Shown: positions 33,717-42,115, counted from the first letter of the stretch. The stretch is 64,000 nt of DNA from DAOTVC01 sp034437215 (GCA_034437215.1 DAOTVC010000076.1:29118-93117), one strand, 5' to 3'. The notes: a model not told the origin generated them from the letters alone. Translations and numbers: made by a program.

Positions 33717-35263
33717 TGAGCGCCTCGCGACTTGGGGTTTGCCAGCGCGGCCCGGGCGACGAGCTGGGCCGCCTCCACCATGTTCCGCAGGGCGATGAGA
33801 TCGTCGTCGAGGCGGGCGCCGGCGTAGAACTCGCCGACGCTCGCCCCCAGCTGCTCCAGCTCCCGCACCGCCCGGCGCAGACCCTTCTCGGTGCGTGCGA
33901 GGCCCACGTAGAGCCACATGATCTCCTGGAGGCTCCGGATGTCCCGCTGCACCCGTTCCGGATCGGCTCGCCGGTCCTGCGCGGTCCAGGGCAGGAGGGC
34001 GGCGGCGGGGGGCGGCTCCGTCAGGGGCCGGGTTGCGATATCCTCGGCAGCCCGGTAGCCCCAGAGCAGCCCCTCCAGCAGCGAGGTGCTCGCCAGACGG
34101 TTGGCTCCATGGACGCCCGTGCAGCTCACCTCTCCCACGGCGTAGAGCCCCTCGAGCCCCGTGCGTCCCCGGTCGTCCACCCGCACCCCACCACAGAAGT
34201 AGTGGGCCGCGGGCACTACGGGGATGGGCTCCTGGGTAGGATCGATCCCCACCCGCCGGCACATCCCCACGATGTTGGGGAAGCGTCTGCGAATGCGCTC
34301 GGCGGGCATCGCCGAGGCCAGATCGAGGAGCACGTGGGGGTAGCCGTGCTCTGCCATCTCCTGGTGAATGGCGCGCGCCACCACGTCCCTGGGGGCCAGA
34401 TCCTGCCACTCGGGGGCGTGGCTCTCCATGAAGTGGCGTCCGTCGGGGGTGTAGAGGCGGGCGCCCTCCCCCCGCACCGCTTCGGAGATGAGGAAGTTGT
34501 AGCCTCCTTCGGGTGCCAGGGTCGTGGGGTGGAACTGGACGTACTCGGCGTTGACGATGCGGGCCCCCGCCCGGTGGGCCAGCGCCACGCCGTCGCCGCG
34601 CGCCCCCTTGGGGTTGCTGCTGTGGAGGTAGACGTTGCTCAAGCCACCTGCTGCGAGCACCGTCACCGGGGCGCGGAGGGGGACGACCTCCCCGCGCTCC
34701 CGGTCGAGGACGTAGGCCCCGTAGGCGGTGACGGGGCGGTAGACGCTCAGGGGATCGACGAGGTGGCGGTCCGAGGTGATGATCTCGACCGCCGTCGCGC
34801 TGGTGTGGAGGGTGACGTTGGGCAGCGCCTCCAGGCGTTCGATGAGGGCCTTCTCGATGGCCCTGCCCGTCGCGTCCTGAACGTGGAGCACCCGGGAGAC
34901 GCTGTGCCCCCCTTCCAGCGTGTAGATCAGATCGCCCGCCGTGTCGCGGCTGAAGGGGACGCCCAGTTCGTCGACGAGCAGCCGGCGCACGAGGGGCGGC
35001 CCTTCCTCGGCCAGCAGGTGCGCCGCCGCGGGCAGGCTCAGCCCCGCTCCGGCGCGCAGGATGTCCGCCGCGAGGAGCGCGGCGGAGTCGCCGGGCCCGC
35101 GTCCCGCGATGCCCCCTTGCGCGTAAAGGGTGTTGGACTCGACGGCGCGCCGCGCCCGGGTGATGACGGCGATCTGCCGCTGAGGGTCGCGGGCCAGCTG
35201 CAGGGCTGTGGTCGCGCCGGCGATGCCCGCACCGATGACGAGGACGTCGCTCTCTCTGAACAT
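33638..35263 (-). CDS. nadB: L-aspartate oxidase
   Basis: A 541-residue flavoprotein catalysing L-aspartate to iminoaspartate, the first step of NAD synthesis. The FAD motif is VLVIGAGIAGATTALQLA (8-25). YAQGGIAG, QFHPTTLAP and GLYAVGEVSCTGVHGANRLAS follow. Near the C-terminus is SRGAHYRAD, but the usual continuation DYP plus tail is replaced by a Ser/Arg/Ala-rich stretch read antisense to purB, suggesting an altered C-terminus. The start at 35263 follows AAAGGGGAGAAAG; the ORF extension upstream lacks the FAD-fold start. No nadA or nadC is adjacent. Confidence 0.94.
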   Translation of the reverse strand: MFRESDVLVIGAGIAGATTALQLARDPQRQIAVITRARRAVESNTLYAQGGIAGRGPGDSAALLAADILRAGAGLSLPAAAHLLAEEGPPLVRRLLVDELGVPFSRDTAGDLIYTLEGGHSVSRVLHVQDATGRAIEKALIERLEALPNVTLHTSATAVEIITSDRHLVDPLSVYRPVTAYGAYVLDRERGEVVPLRAPVTVLAAGGLSNVYLHSSNPKGARGDGVALAHRAGARIVNAEYVQFHPTTLAPEGGYNFLISEAVRGEGARLYTPDGRHFMESHAPEWQDLAPRDVVARAIHQEMAEHGYPHVLLDLASAMPAERIRRRFPNIVGMCRRVGIDPTQEPIPVVPAAHYFCGGVRVDDRGRTGLEGLYAVGEVSCTGVHGANRLASTSLLEGLLWGYRAAEDIATRPLTEPPPAAALLPWTAQDRRADPERVQRDIRSLQEIMWLYVGLARTEKGLRRAVRELEQLGASVGEFYAGARLDDDLIALRNMVEAAQLVARAALANPKSRGAHYRADESTAERSASASSRARPGASPT

Positions 35264-35377
35264 CTTTCTCCCCTTTGATGAACAGGCCATCTGAATTATA
35301 GGCGAAAAGGGGAGCGCTTCCAACCTGGCACACTTGAAAGCCCCTGCCCAATCGCAGGCAAGCAGCCAATTTCGGAT

Positions 35378-35406
35378 TTGAACCTACCTCTAACGTCGAG
35401 TATAAT
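35378..35406 (+). promoter_or_regulatory. Sigma-70-type promoter for the sortase gene
   Basis: TTGAAC (35378-35383), 17-bp spacer, TATAAT (35401-35406). The transcript would begin near 35412, so translation must start downstream. This decides for the ATG at 35426 over earlier in-frame ATGs at 35378 and 35408. Confidence 0.85.
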
Positions 35407-35425
35407 GGGTTGGATTGGAGCCTAT

Positions 35426-36247
35426 ATGACAACACGACAATTGAAATTCGCTAATATCTTCATCTGGGGCGGGGTGCTGCTGCTGGTGGTCGGCATGGGC
35501 CTCAGTTACCGCACCTTCTATCCCTACTTCGCCACCCTGCTGGAGACGGATCGGATCCCCACCGCGCCTCCTCTCGAGGAGGCGGTGATCGCGGAGAGCG
35601 AGGAGACGGCGGAACTGCTGCCCTTCGAGGGGGAAGCAGAGGAGTACCGGCGGCTGGATGCGGCGCTACAACCCGAGCCCGATACGCCCACCGACCTGGT
35701 TCTCCCGTCCACGCCCGTCGCGACACCGACGGTGGTCACAACACCGGAGGTGACGCCGGAATCCTCGCCCGCTCCTGGGCCCCAGGGTGCCCTGCCGGTG
35801 CTCATCCAGATCCCCACCATCGACCTGGAAGCCCCCGTAATCTCTATCGGTTGGGCCCGGGAGGGGTCCGCCTCCGTCTGGCAGGTGCCCGACTGGCGGG
35901 CCGCGGGCTGGCACCGGACCTCCGCCCCCCTGGGGCTTGTGGGCAATACCGTTCTCAACGGCCACAACACCACCCGGGGCGAGGTCTTCCGTGACCTCTA
36001 CAAGATGGAAGAGGGGGATCAGATCTTCGTCCGCGGCGAGGATGGCGAAACCTATGCCTACTCCGTAGATGCCATCTACATTCTCCAGGAGGCGGGACAG
36101 CCCTTGGAGGTGCGCCTGGAAAACGCGCGCTACATTCAGAAGACGGTCGACGAGCGGTTGACGCTGGTGACCTGCCACCCCTACGGCAGCACCCGTCACC
36201 GCCTCATCGTCATCGCGCGCCCTGTGGTAGCGCAACTTCCCGAATAA
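35426..36247 (+). CDS. Sortase family protein (class D/E-like)
   Basis: A 273-residue membrane-anchored protein: a single N-terminal signal-anchor (FIWGGVLLLVVGMGLSY), a Pro/Thr/Glu-rich extracytoplasmic linker (about 45-130), then a sortase beta-barrel (about 135-273). The catalytic His is in VLNGHNTTRGEVF, the Cys in LTLVTCHPYGSTRHRL and the Arg in the same stretch. Sortases cleave sorting signals and attach proteins to the cell surface or to each other. No sortase-substrate gene with an LPxTG-like tail was seen nearby, so it may be a housekeeping or processing enzyme. GGAG is 5 nt before the ATG. Confidence 0.9.
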   Translation: MTTRQLKFANIFIWGGVLLLVVGMGLSYRTFYPYFATLLETDRIPTAPPLEEAVIAESEETAELLPFEGEAEEYRRLDAALQPEPDTPTDLVLPSTPVATPTVVTTPEVTPESSPAPGPQGALPVLIQIPTIDLEAPVISIGWAREGSASVWQVPDWRAAGWHRTSAPLGLVGNTVLNGHNTTRGEVFRDLYKMEEGDQIFVRGEDGETYAYSVDAIYILQEAGQPLEVRLENARYIQKTVDERLTLVTCHPYGSTRHRLIVIARPVVAQLPE

Positions 36248-36257
36248 GAGGTGGATC

Positions 36258-36758
36258 ATGATAGGTAAGTTTCTACGCCGCATCCGTCGCAATCACGCTC
36301 TGGAACACGCGACCATCGCCCTGCTCGGTCGGCGTCATCCCGGCGCTCAGGTGATCGGGCTCTCCGGCCCCCGGGGCTTCCTGCTCTACACCAATCTCTC
36401 CTTGCAGGAGGTCTTCCCCGCGGTGAGGGACGCCCTGAAGTTCCTCAAGGCGGGCCACGACTCCCTCGCCATCCACGAGAACTGCGGCACGAATCTCGTC
36501 GCTGCTGCGGCGATGACCACCGCGGTGACCGCCCTGGGCATGCGGCGTCGCAAGCAGGACTTCGGCGAGCGGCTGGAGAGCGTCCTCAAGCTCACCACGC
36601 TGAATGCCTTCGCCCTTCTCATGGCCCGTCCCGTGGGCTCCTGGTTGCAGTCCAAACTGACGGTGGATACCCACGTCGAGGATCTCGACATCTCTTACAT
36701 CCGTAGCGAGGGGCAGGGGGAAGCGCGGCGGATTCGCGTCTACACCCGCCAACCCTGA
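36258..36758 (+). CDS. DUF6391-like protein
   Basis: A 166-residue protein beginning MIGKFLRRIRRNHALEHATIALL. The RNHALEHATI motif is characteristic of proteins I know as DUF6391, of unknown function. A mid-region His/Cys pair (IHENCGTNL) and a moderately hydrophobic Ala-rich helix follow (VAAAAMTTAVTALGM). It overlaps holA by one base (TGATG), so the two are translationally coupled. The HxxEH-like arrangement could bind a metal, which is speculation. Confidence 0.75.
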   Translation: MIGKFLRRIRRNHALEHATIALLGRRHPGAQVIGLSGPRGFLLYTNLSLQEVFPAVRDALKFLKAGHDSLAIHENCGTNLVAAAAMTTAVTALGMRRRKQDFGERLESVLKLTTLNAFALLMARPVGSWLQSKLTVDTHVEDLDISYIRSEGQGEARRIRVYTRQP

Positions 36759-37714
36759 TGCTGCACCTCATCCATGGGGACAACGCCCTGGAGCAGGACG
36801 AGGCTCTCGCCCGGCTCCTGGCGAAAGAGGCCGACCAGGCGATGCTGGGGCTGAACCGGGAGACGCTGGAGCCTCCCCTCACCTTGGGGGACCTCCGTCG
36901 CGCTTGCGATACGCTGCCCTTTCTGGGGGGCAGTCGGGTGGTCGTCGTGAAGGATGCCCTGAAGAAGGGGCGGGACTCCTGGCTGCAGGAGCTCGTCGAT
37001 TACCTCCCCGCCCTGCCCGAGACGACGCTGCTCATCTTCCTGGAGCGCCAGACGCTGCCCAAGCGCCATCCCGTCCTGAAGTTGGCCCAGAGCCAGGGAC
37101 GGGTGCAGCACTTCGCGGTGCCCTCCTCCCGCGATCTGCCCGGCTGGATTCGGGCGCGGTGCAAGACGCGAGGCTGTGTGATCGAGCCGCGGGCGATGAT
37201 GCTGCTGGCCCAGAACATCGGCAGCAACCTCTACCAACTGGATCAGGAGATTCGCAAGCTGCAGCTCTACAAGGGCGATCAGGGCCCCATCAAGGAGGAG
37301 GACGTGCGGCTGCTGGTGCCCTACGTGCAGAGCGCCGACGTCATCTTCGATATGGTCGACGCTCTGGGTCAGCGCAAGCCCCACATCGCCGCCCAGCACC
37401 TGCATCGCCTGCTCGACGTGGGCGACCAGCATCCGTTGAGCATCTTCGGGATGGTGGTCCGCCAGTACCGGCTGCTCATCCAGGTGCGCTGGCTGATGGA
37501 GCGGGACAACCAGACGGAGCGGGAGATCGCCCAGCGTCTGAAGATTCACCCCTATGTCGCCAAGAAGATGCGCGGTCAGGCGACCTTCTTCACCGAGGAG
37601 CAGCTGCGAGGGGCCTACCGACTGCTTGTGGAGAGCGATCTGGCGATCAAAACGGGGAAGCTGACGCCCGAGGCGGCGCTGGATCTTCTGGTGGCCCAGC
37701 TGACCCGCCTCTGA
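36758..37714 (+). CDS. holA: DNA polymerase III delta subunit
   Basis: A 318-residue clamp-loader subunit (AAA+ fold without a working P-loop). The N-terminal IHGDNALEQDEALARLL, the PFLGGSRVVVVKDA strand and the C-terminal collar helices (LRGAYRLLVESDLAIKTG, LDLLVAQL) match HolA. It opens the beta-clamp in replication. It overlaps the preceding gene by one base and is followed by a terminator. Confidence 0.92.
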   Translation: MLHLIHGDNALEQDEALARLLAKEADQAMLGLNRETLEPPLTLGDLRRACDTLPFLGGSRVVVVKDALKKGRDSWLQELVDYLPALPETTLLIFLERQTLPKRHPVLKLAQSQGRVQHFAVPSSRDLPGWIRARCKTRGCVIEPRAMMLLAQNIGSNLYQLDQEIRKLQLYKGDQGPIKEEDVRLLVPYVQSADVIFDMVDALGQRKPHIAAQHLHRLLDVGDQHPLSIFGMVVRQYRLLIQVRWLMERDNQTEREIAQRLKIHPYVAKKMRGQATFFTEEQLRGAYRLLVESDLAIKTGKLTPEAALDLLVAQLTRL

Positions 37715-37734
37715 ACGTCGCACACAAGAACAAG

Positions 37735-37765
37735 GAGCCGGTCGAACTCCCAGTTCGACCGGCTC
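37735..37765. terminator. Bidirectional stem-loop terminator between convergent genes
   Basis: Perfect arms GAGCCGGTCGAACT / AGTTCGACCGGCTC with a 3-nt loop, placed between holA (plus) and the small gene at 37790 (minus). Only short T/A runs flank it. Confidence 0.85.
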
Positions 37766-37789
37766 TTGACCCCCTGTTGGGAGTGCCCC

Positions 37790-38023
37790 CTACCTCTTCT
37801 GGCGCTCCTCACCCACCCAGAAGTGATGTTTGAGCACCTGCCGGGAGGGGCGGACGACGATCCCGTCGACCCGCTCTTCGTCTCCCGCCGGAAGGGTGGT
37901 GGGGTGGACGTAGCAGACGTTGGGGTCGGCCCCGAAGCGCTTCCGGTACCCCTGCGCCGCCTTGTGCACCTTGACCTGCAGGTCGCGGGTGCTGTTATCG
38001 TACCAGAGCAATCCGATCTCCAT
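37790..38023 (-). CDS. Small conserved-looking protein, last gene of the FtsK-like operon
   Basis: A 77-residue basic/aromatic protein starting MEIGLLWYDNSTRDLQVKV after AGGGAGGTGTAGTG. It contains KAAQGYRKRFGADPNVCYVHP, DGIVVRPSRQVLKHHFWVG and ends in RQKR. I do not recognise a named family. It starts 2 bp after the stop of the preceding 84-residue gene, so it belongs to the same transcript and possibly the same process. ORF versions extending to 38287 are read-through of the neighbour in another frame. Confidence 0.7.
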   Translation of the reverse strand: MEIGLLWYDNSTRDLQVKVHKAAQGYRKRFGADPNVCYVHPTTLPAGDEERVDGIVVRPSRQVLKHHFWVGEERQKR

Positions 38024-38025
38024 CA

Positions 38026-38280
38026 CTACACCTCCCTTGCCAGATACCAGGCGTTCAGCTGCACGTCCTGAAAGAGGTCGAACTTGCCCTCGGCGCAGCG
38101 AACGCGGAAGAAGTGACGGGCATCCCGCCCTCCCCTGTGCGTCTCCGTCCAGGCCTCCTCGACCGCGTGGACGTCGTATCGCTGCCCCCGCCACATAAAG
38201 CGACGGGGGAAGTAGTTGTGGCGGCGCGCCAGCAGTTCGATGGGCTCGGGACGCGCGCGTTTCAAGAATGCCAGGCTCAT
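38026..38280 (-). CDS. Small protein resembling the WRG-type DUF6504 domain
   Basis: An 84-residue protein (ARPEPIELLARRHNYFPRRFMWRGQRYDVHAV...RHFFRVRC...FDLFQDV...WYLARE). The pattern P-x-F-x-WRG-x-x-Y-x-V followed by FRV, D and W resembles small domains I associate with translesion-polymerase neighbourhoods in actinobacteria (DUF6504). This is memory-based and needs a profile search. It overlaps the membrane-protein gene by 4 bp. Its presence in an apparently LexA-controlled operon fits a DNA-damage role. Confidence 0.7.
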   Translation of the reverse strand: MSLAFLKRARPEPIELLARRHNYFPRRFMWRGQRYDVHAVEEAWTETHRGGRDARHFFRVRCAEGKFDLFQDVQLNAWYLAREV

Positions 38281-38684
38281 GATTCACCTCCCACGATGGT
38301 GAACTTGCGCTCGGACGAGGCGGGGGCCCAGCCGGGCGCGCTCTCTTTCTCCAAAGCCGGATAAGGGGCGGGCCCGTAGCCCCCCGAGTAGCCGGGCATC
38401 GCCGGCGGCGCCACGACCACCACCTGGGGCATCGTGTGGGCCGGCTCCGCGCTCAGGCGACGCTCGTCCCGGCGCAGCTCCTGACGGCGCCAGACCATGA
38501 AGAGGATGAGGACGGAGGGGGTCATGACCGCTACCCCGGCTCCCAGACCTACCAGAATGGCCAGTGCGTCATTGCTGAGCCGCTGGGTGACGATGACCGT
38601 CGTCGTGATCACACAGACGATTCCCATAAGGGTGACGAAGTATCCGATACGTTTGCCAAGGGGTGGGCGCTCTGCTCTTTCCAT
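38277..38684 (-). CDS. Two-helix membrane protein in the FtsK-like operon
   Basis: A 135-residue protein with two hydrophobic segments (about 12-34, YFVTLMGIVCVITTTVIVT; about 41-64, ALAILVGLGAGVAVMTPSVLILFMVW). A basic cytoplasmic stretch (RRQELRRDERR) and a Pro/Gly/Tyr-rich C-terminal tail follow. No family recognised. It lies 12 bp after the FtsK-like gene, which itself lacks membrane helices; this protein could supply a membrane anchor for it (inference). Confidence 0.75.
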   Translation of the reverse strand: MERAERPPLGKRIGYFVTLMGIVCVITTTVIVTQRLSNDALAILVGLGAGVAVMTPSVLILFMVWRRQELRRDERRLSAEPAHTMPQVVVVAPPAMPGYSGGYGPAPYPALEKESAPGWAPASSERKFTIVGGES

Positions 38685-38696
38685 CGCTATCTCCCG

Positions 38697-39818
38697 TTAT
38701 CTGCCTCCGACCGCCGCTCGTGCATCGACGAGGGCGGGGTAGTGAGGACGCGGAAGGGCTCGGGGAGGCGGGGGTTGAAGATCTGCGACCTCACGGCGTA
38801 TCTCTTTTTCATCGACAAAGGCGGCCTGGAAGCGGATGGGCGATCCACCCCCGACGGCCAGGAAGTCACCACGGCCGTCGAGTAGGTGGGCATCGGTCCC
38901 GCCCCGCCCGGCAGCCACCAGGGCATCGTTGGAGGAGGTCACCTTCCCCACCAGACGCAGGGGGAAGTTGGCCCGCATCAGCCCGCCGAGGAGGGCGGAG
39001 GAGGGACGCTGGGTTGCGGCAACGATATGGATGCCCGCCTCCCTCCCCCGCTGTGTCAGGCGCGTCAACGACTGGGTGATCTCCTTGCCGGCGGTTCCGT
39101 TGCCGCTGGCGTGGCTCTCCCCCTGGAGGATGAGGTCGGCGAGTTCGTCGATGAGCAGGACGATGTGGGGGCGGCTCTCCGCCCGGCGATCCCGAATCTC
39201 CATGGCGTGCAGGAGCGAGTGCAGGGCCTCGAGGGTCTCGCCCACCTCGGTGATGGGCGGGCGTAGGAGGTGCGGCGCCCCTTTGAAGGCCTTGAAGACG
39301 CGCCCCTTGGGGTCGAGGCACATGATGCGCAGCGTCTCGGGCGGGTGGGTCAGGATGAGCGAGAGGGCGATGGTCTTCAGGAGCACCGACTTGCCCGAGC
39401 CCGTCGTTCCGGCGATAAGGATGTGCGCCACCTCGGGCGAGGAGAGGCGGGCCAGCAGCGGCACCCCCTCGTCGGTGAGCCCCAGAAGGGCCGTCGCCTC
39501 CGGCAGCGAACCCACGTCGGGCAGCAGGTTGAACAGGGTCACGGGCCGGGGTTCGGGGTTGGGGAACTCCAGGACCACCCCCTCACTGCCGCGTCCCACC
39601 CGGATGGCGGGTACACGGAGGGCCAGGGCCAGGTCGTCGGCCAGGCTGCGGATGGAGGAGAAGCGGATGTGGGGTGCGGGGTCGAGAAAGAAGCGAATCA
39701 GGCGCGGTCCGACCGTCCCTCCGGTGACTCGCCCCGGTGCCTTGTGGGCGGCGAGCACGGATTCTATACGGTCTGACTGAGCCTCTAGATAGATGCGCAG
39801 GGGTTGACGACGCGACAT
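38697..39818 (-). CDS. FtsK/SpoIIIE-like DNA translocase ATPase, stand-alone
   Basis: A 373-residue protein containing only the soluble FtsK motor. An N-terminal beta-rich domain (about 1-120) is followed by Walker A HILIAGTTGSGKSVLLKT near 138, Walker B HIVLLIDELADLIL near 215, TRLTQRGREAGIHIVAATQRP, and LGGLMRANFPLRLVGKV. It lacks the four-helix membrane domain, the linker and the gamma (KOPS-binding) domain of cell-division FtsK, which is normally over 700 residues. GGAGGT abuts an ATG at 39824 but is correctly spaced for the ATG at 39818. It is first of four tightly packed genes and its promoter carries a GAACN4GTTC box. Confidence 0.88.
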   Translation of the reverse strand: MSRRQPLRIYLEAQSDRIESVLAAHKAPGRVTGGTVGPRLIRFFLDPAPHIRFSSIRSLADDLALALRVPAIRVGRGSEGVVLEFPNPEPRPVTLFNLLPDVGSLPEATALLGLTDEGVPLLARLSSPEVAHILIAGTTGSGKSVLLKTIALSLILTHPPETLRIMCLDPKGRVFKAFKGAPHLLRPPITEVGETLEALHSLLHAMEIRDRRAESRPHIVLLIDELADLILQGESHASGNGTAGKEITQSLTRLTQRGREAGIHIVAATQRPSSALLGGLMRANFPLRLVGKVTSSNDALVAAGRGGTDAHLLDGRGDFLAVGGGSPIRFQAAFVDEKEIRREVADLQPPPPRALPRPHYPALVDARAAVGGR

Positions 39819-39842
39819 GGACATACCTCCGGTGCGGGTCTT

Positions 39843-39854
39843 GAACGTATGTTC
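39843..39854 (-). promoter_or_regulatory. LexA (SOS) box before the FtsK-like operon
   Basis: GAACGTATGTTC (reverse complement GAACATACGTTC) matches the GAACN4GTTC operator of Gram-positive-type LexA. It lies just downstream of the -10 element, overlapping the expected start site. Confidence 0.8.
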
Positions 39855-39862
39855 TAATTGTA

Positions 39863-39891
39863 ATTATAGAACAAGCGTGCTACTGTGTCAA
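39863..39891 (-). promoter_or_regulatory. Consensus promoter of the FtsK-like operon
   Basis: On the minus strand, TTGACA (39886-39891), 17-bp spacer, TATAAT (39863-39868): perfect in all positions. The same design, with a LexA box, occurs before lexA. Confidence 0.88.
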
Positions 39892-39938
39892 GAGGGAAGC
39901 CGCACTTTGAAACGCTTTCGTTACGCAAGCAGGGAGAC

Positions 39939-39966
39939 TTGTGTGGGAGGGGCCTGCTGCTACAAT
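39939..39966 (+). promoter_or_regulatory. Probable promoter of the ThiF/MoeB-like gene
   Basis: TTGTGT (39939-39944), 16-bp spacer, TACAAT (39961-39966), 40 bp before the ATG at 40007. Confidence 0.6.
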
Positions 39967-40006
39967 ATCTCTGTCACCACATGATTTCACCACAGAGGGA
40001 GGTAGC

Positions 40007-40744
40007 ATGTCAGACCGTTACACACGTCACGTCATCATACCGGAGATTGGTGTGTCTGGGCAGGCGCGCCTGCGCCAGGCGCGCGTGCTGGTTGTGGGGG
40101 CCGGGGGATTGGGTTCTCCGGTGCTCTTCTATCTCGCGGCCGCCGGTGTGGGAACCTTGGGCGTCGCCGACGATGACAAAATAGCCCCTTCCAACCTCAA
40201 CCGCCAGATCCTCTACGAGGTCGACGATGTGGGGCGCAGCAAGGCTCTGACCGCCGTCCAACGGCTCCGGGCTTTCAACCCCGAGATCCGCGCCGTCCCC
40301 CACGAGATCCGGGTGCTGGAGGACAACGGGCTGCCTCTGGTCCAGCAGTACGAGGTCATCGTCGAGGCCAGCGACAATCTGGCGACCAAGGATCTGATGA
40401 ACGAGCTCTGCGTGGAAGCGGGCCTCCCCCTCGTCTGGGCGGGGGTGCAGCGCTTCGAGGGGCAGATGGGCGTCTACCTGCCGGGACACGGCTGCCGCCG
40501 TTGTCTGATGGAGGAGACCCCCGAGCCGGGGGTTTATCCCACGGCGAAGGAGTTGGGGACGTTGGGGGCGACGGCGGGGGTCATCGGCTCCCTGCAGGCC
40601 GTGGAGGTGATCAAGATCCTGCTCGGTATCGGAGAGCCTCTGACCGACCGGATGTTATATTGGGAGGGGCTCGGCGCGACCTTTGTCGTCGGTAAGTTCG
40701 CGAAGCGGCCTGACTGTCCCGTCTGCGGTGTGCGAGAGGCCTAG
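40007..40744 (+). CDS. ThiF/MoeB/HesA-family adenylyltransferase
   Basis: A 245-residue E1-like enzyme that adenylates the C-terminus of a ubiquitin-like sulfur carrier (ThiS or MoaD type). The nucleotide-binding VLVVGAGGLGSPVLFYLAAAG is near residue 30; ADDDKIAPSNLNRQILY supplies conserved Asp, Asn and Arg. Zinc cysteines are in GCRRCLMEE and CPVCG. The rhodanese extension of some MoeB proteins is absent. The partner carrier gene is not in the window; moeA at 51430 suggests, but does not prove, molybdopterin use. Start chosen at MSDRYTRH because AGAGGGAGGTAGC precedes it. Confidence 0.9.
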   Translation: MSDRYTRHVIIPEIGVSGQARLRQARVLVVGAGGLGSPVLFYLAAAGVGTLGVADDDKIAPSNLNRQILYEVDDVGRSKALTAVQRLRAFNPEIRAVPHEIRVLEDNGLPLVQQYEVIVEASDNLATKDLMNELCVEAGLPLVWAGVQRFEGQMGVYLPGHGCRRCLMEETPEPGVYPTAKELGTLGATAGVIGSLQAVEVIKILLGIGEPLTDRMLYWEGLGATFVVGKFAKRPDCPVCGVREA

Positions 40745-40769
40745 AAAGAGTGTTCTGGCCTCAAAGCAC

Positions 40770-40801
40770 CGGGCCCCGCAACCTGCGGGGCCCGTCTCTT
40801 T
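40770..40801 (+). terminator. Rho-independent terminator after the ThiF/MoeB-like gene
   Basis: Arms CGGGCCCCGC / GCGGGGCCCG with a 5-nt loop, followed by TCTCTTT. On the other strand it also ends the converging lipoprotein gene. Confidence 0.9.
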
Positions 40802-40813
40802 ACGTGGTGAAAA

Positions 40814-41995
40814 TCAGAAGTTATGCTCCGGGGAGAAGACGTAGCCCCCCTCAACCTCTTCGGTGGGAGTATCCAGAGGCACCATCTGGAACCAGCTGTT
40901 TCCCGGCTTGAGCGGGATGGGGTTGCCGTGGGCGTCCCAGAAGGTGAGCATCTGATCGCGCGCCTCCCGCCGCCACCAGCCCTGGATCATCTTGCCGTCG
41001 CGGAAGACCAGCACGGGCCCCGAACCCCAGATCTGGACCTCGATGGACATGTGCCCACCGCCCCAGATGTCCTCCAGGATGTCCGTCTCCAGGTGGTTGG
41101 CGAAGACGACGACGACGTTGGCCGCCGAGACCTGCTCGCCGGTGAGGGCGTCGCGGTGGGCGGCGCCCGCCGTCTCCCGCATCCAGCGCCCCGTTTCAGC
41201 ATCGTAGGTCCATTCTGCCGTGCAGACGTTGGCCAGGTAGATGATATCGAAGAAGTCTACGTCTGCAGCACCTGCCGGTGGAGCCTCGCTGAAGTGCATG
41301 TTGGCAGGGTAGTCCGGGCGCTTGTCGATGCCGTGGTCCGTCGCGTACTCCCGCAGTGCCTCTAGATCGACGTAGAGGGTGTGCTCGAAGGCCTTGCCCT
41401 CCTCGGGAACACGGTAGAAGTAGGGCTGCCCCTGCCCGAAGTCGGGAGAGGCGACCTGATTGGGGAAGAGGTCGGAGGCGCGGAAACGCTGCTTCACGCC
41501 GCCGCTCATCCCCGAGAAGGCGAAGAGGGCGTCGTACATCGCCGGGATCTCCAGGTCGATGAGGCGCCCGCTGCGCACCGAGCCGGCGCGCTCGGGGTAG
41601 GTGTCGTAGAAGACGGCGGTAAAGCGGGTGATGCCCCCCTCGGCGAAGTGTTCGAAGAGCAGATCGGCGGAGTTGAGGCCCGCCTGGGGCCGTACCTCTG
41701 GCGAGTTGGAGATCTTGACCGCCAGGGGCGCGTGCTCCAACATCTCCGGATCATCCACCTGCTCGCCGGTGAGCGGATTGACGTCGGGCGGGAAGGGCGT
41801 CGCCTCCGCCGTCTCCGGTACGGGTTCAGGGGTGGCGGTGAAGGTCGGGGTCGGGGTCGGGAAGGGGGTCGCGGTGGCCACCACCGTCGGGGTGCGGGTG
41901 GCCGTGGGCGTGGCCATGGGGGTGGGAGAGCCACACCCGCTCAACGCCAGGGTGAGAACAACCAGCAGTCCGAGCAGCGTTCGTTGGGTCCACAT
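40814..41995 (-). CDS. DUF3048 (YerB-like) lipoprotein
   Basis: A 393-residue lipoprotein (lipobox LALSGC, Cys21) with a Thr/Pro-rich linker (22-65) and a full DUF3048 region. That region shows VNPLTGEQVDDPEML, PLAVKISNSPEVRPQAGLN, LLFEHFAEGGITRF, RAGSVRSGRLIDLEIP, and a C-terminal GSGPVLVFRDGKMIQGWW with GNSWFQMVP. The domain is widespread on bacterial cell surfaces, of uncertain function. Start chosen at MWTQRTLLG because GGAGGAG precedes it; the longer ORF has no signal peptide. Confidence 0.9.
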   Translation of the reverse strand: MWTQRTLLGLLVVLTLALSGCGSPTPMATPTATRTPTVVATATPFPTPTPTFTATPEPVPETAEATPFPPDVNPLTGEQVDDPEMLEHAPLAVKISNSPEVRPQAGLNSADLLFEHFAEGGITRFTAVFYDTYPERAGSVRSGRLIDLEIPAMYDALFAFSGMSGGVKQRFRASDLFPNQVASPDFGQGQPYFYRVPEEGKAFEHTLYVDLEALREYATDHGIDKRPDYPANMHFSEAPPAGAADVDFFDIIYLANVCTAEWTYDAETGRWMRETAGAAHRDALTGEQVSAANVVVVFANHLETDILEDIWGGGHMSIEVQIWGSGPVLVFRDGKMIQGWWRREARDQMLTFWDAHGNPIPLKPGNSWFQMVPLDTPTEEVEGGYVFSPEHNF

Positions 41996-42115
41996 GAGTT
42001 TTCTCCTCCAAGAGACAGGGTATAAGGATGGGGTTATTATAGAAAGGGGCGCCCTTTCGTCAATCCCCACGCGCCTGCCGCAGCTCCTTGGGGGGCGAGC
42101 GGCGGCAGGCCACGC

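Noticed and set aside
32268..35435. Minus-strand open frame of 1055 codons across purB and nadB
   Set aside because: Arg/Pro/Gly-rich shadow of two clear genes, with no domain motif.
37790..38287. Single 165-residue gene covering both small proteins
   Set aside because: Only its last 77 codons are in the protein-like frame after a good ribosome site; the first half is an out-of-frame read of the 84-residue gene.
39967..40006. TPP riboswitch before the ThiF/MoeB-like gene
   Set aside because: Leader is about 35 nt and no THI-box sequence is visible.
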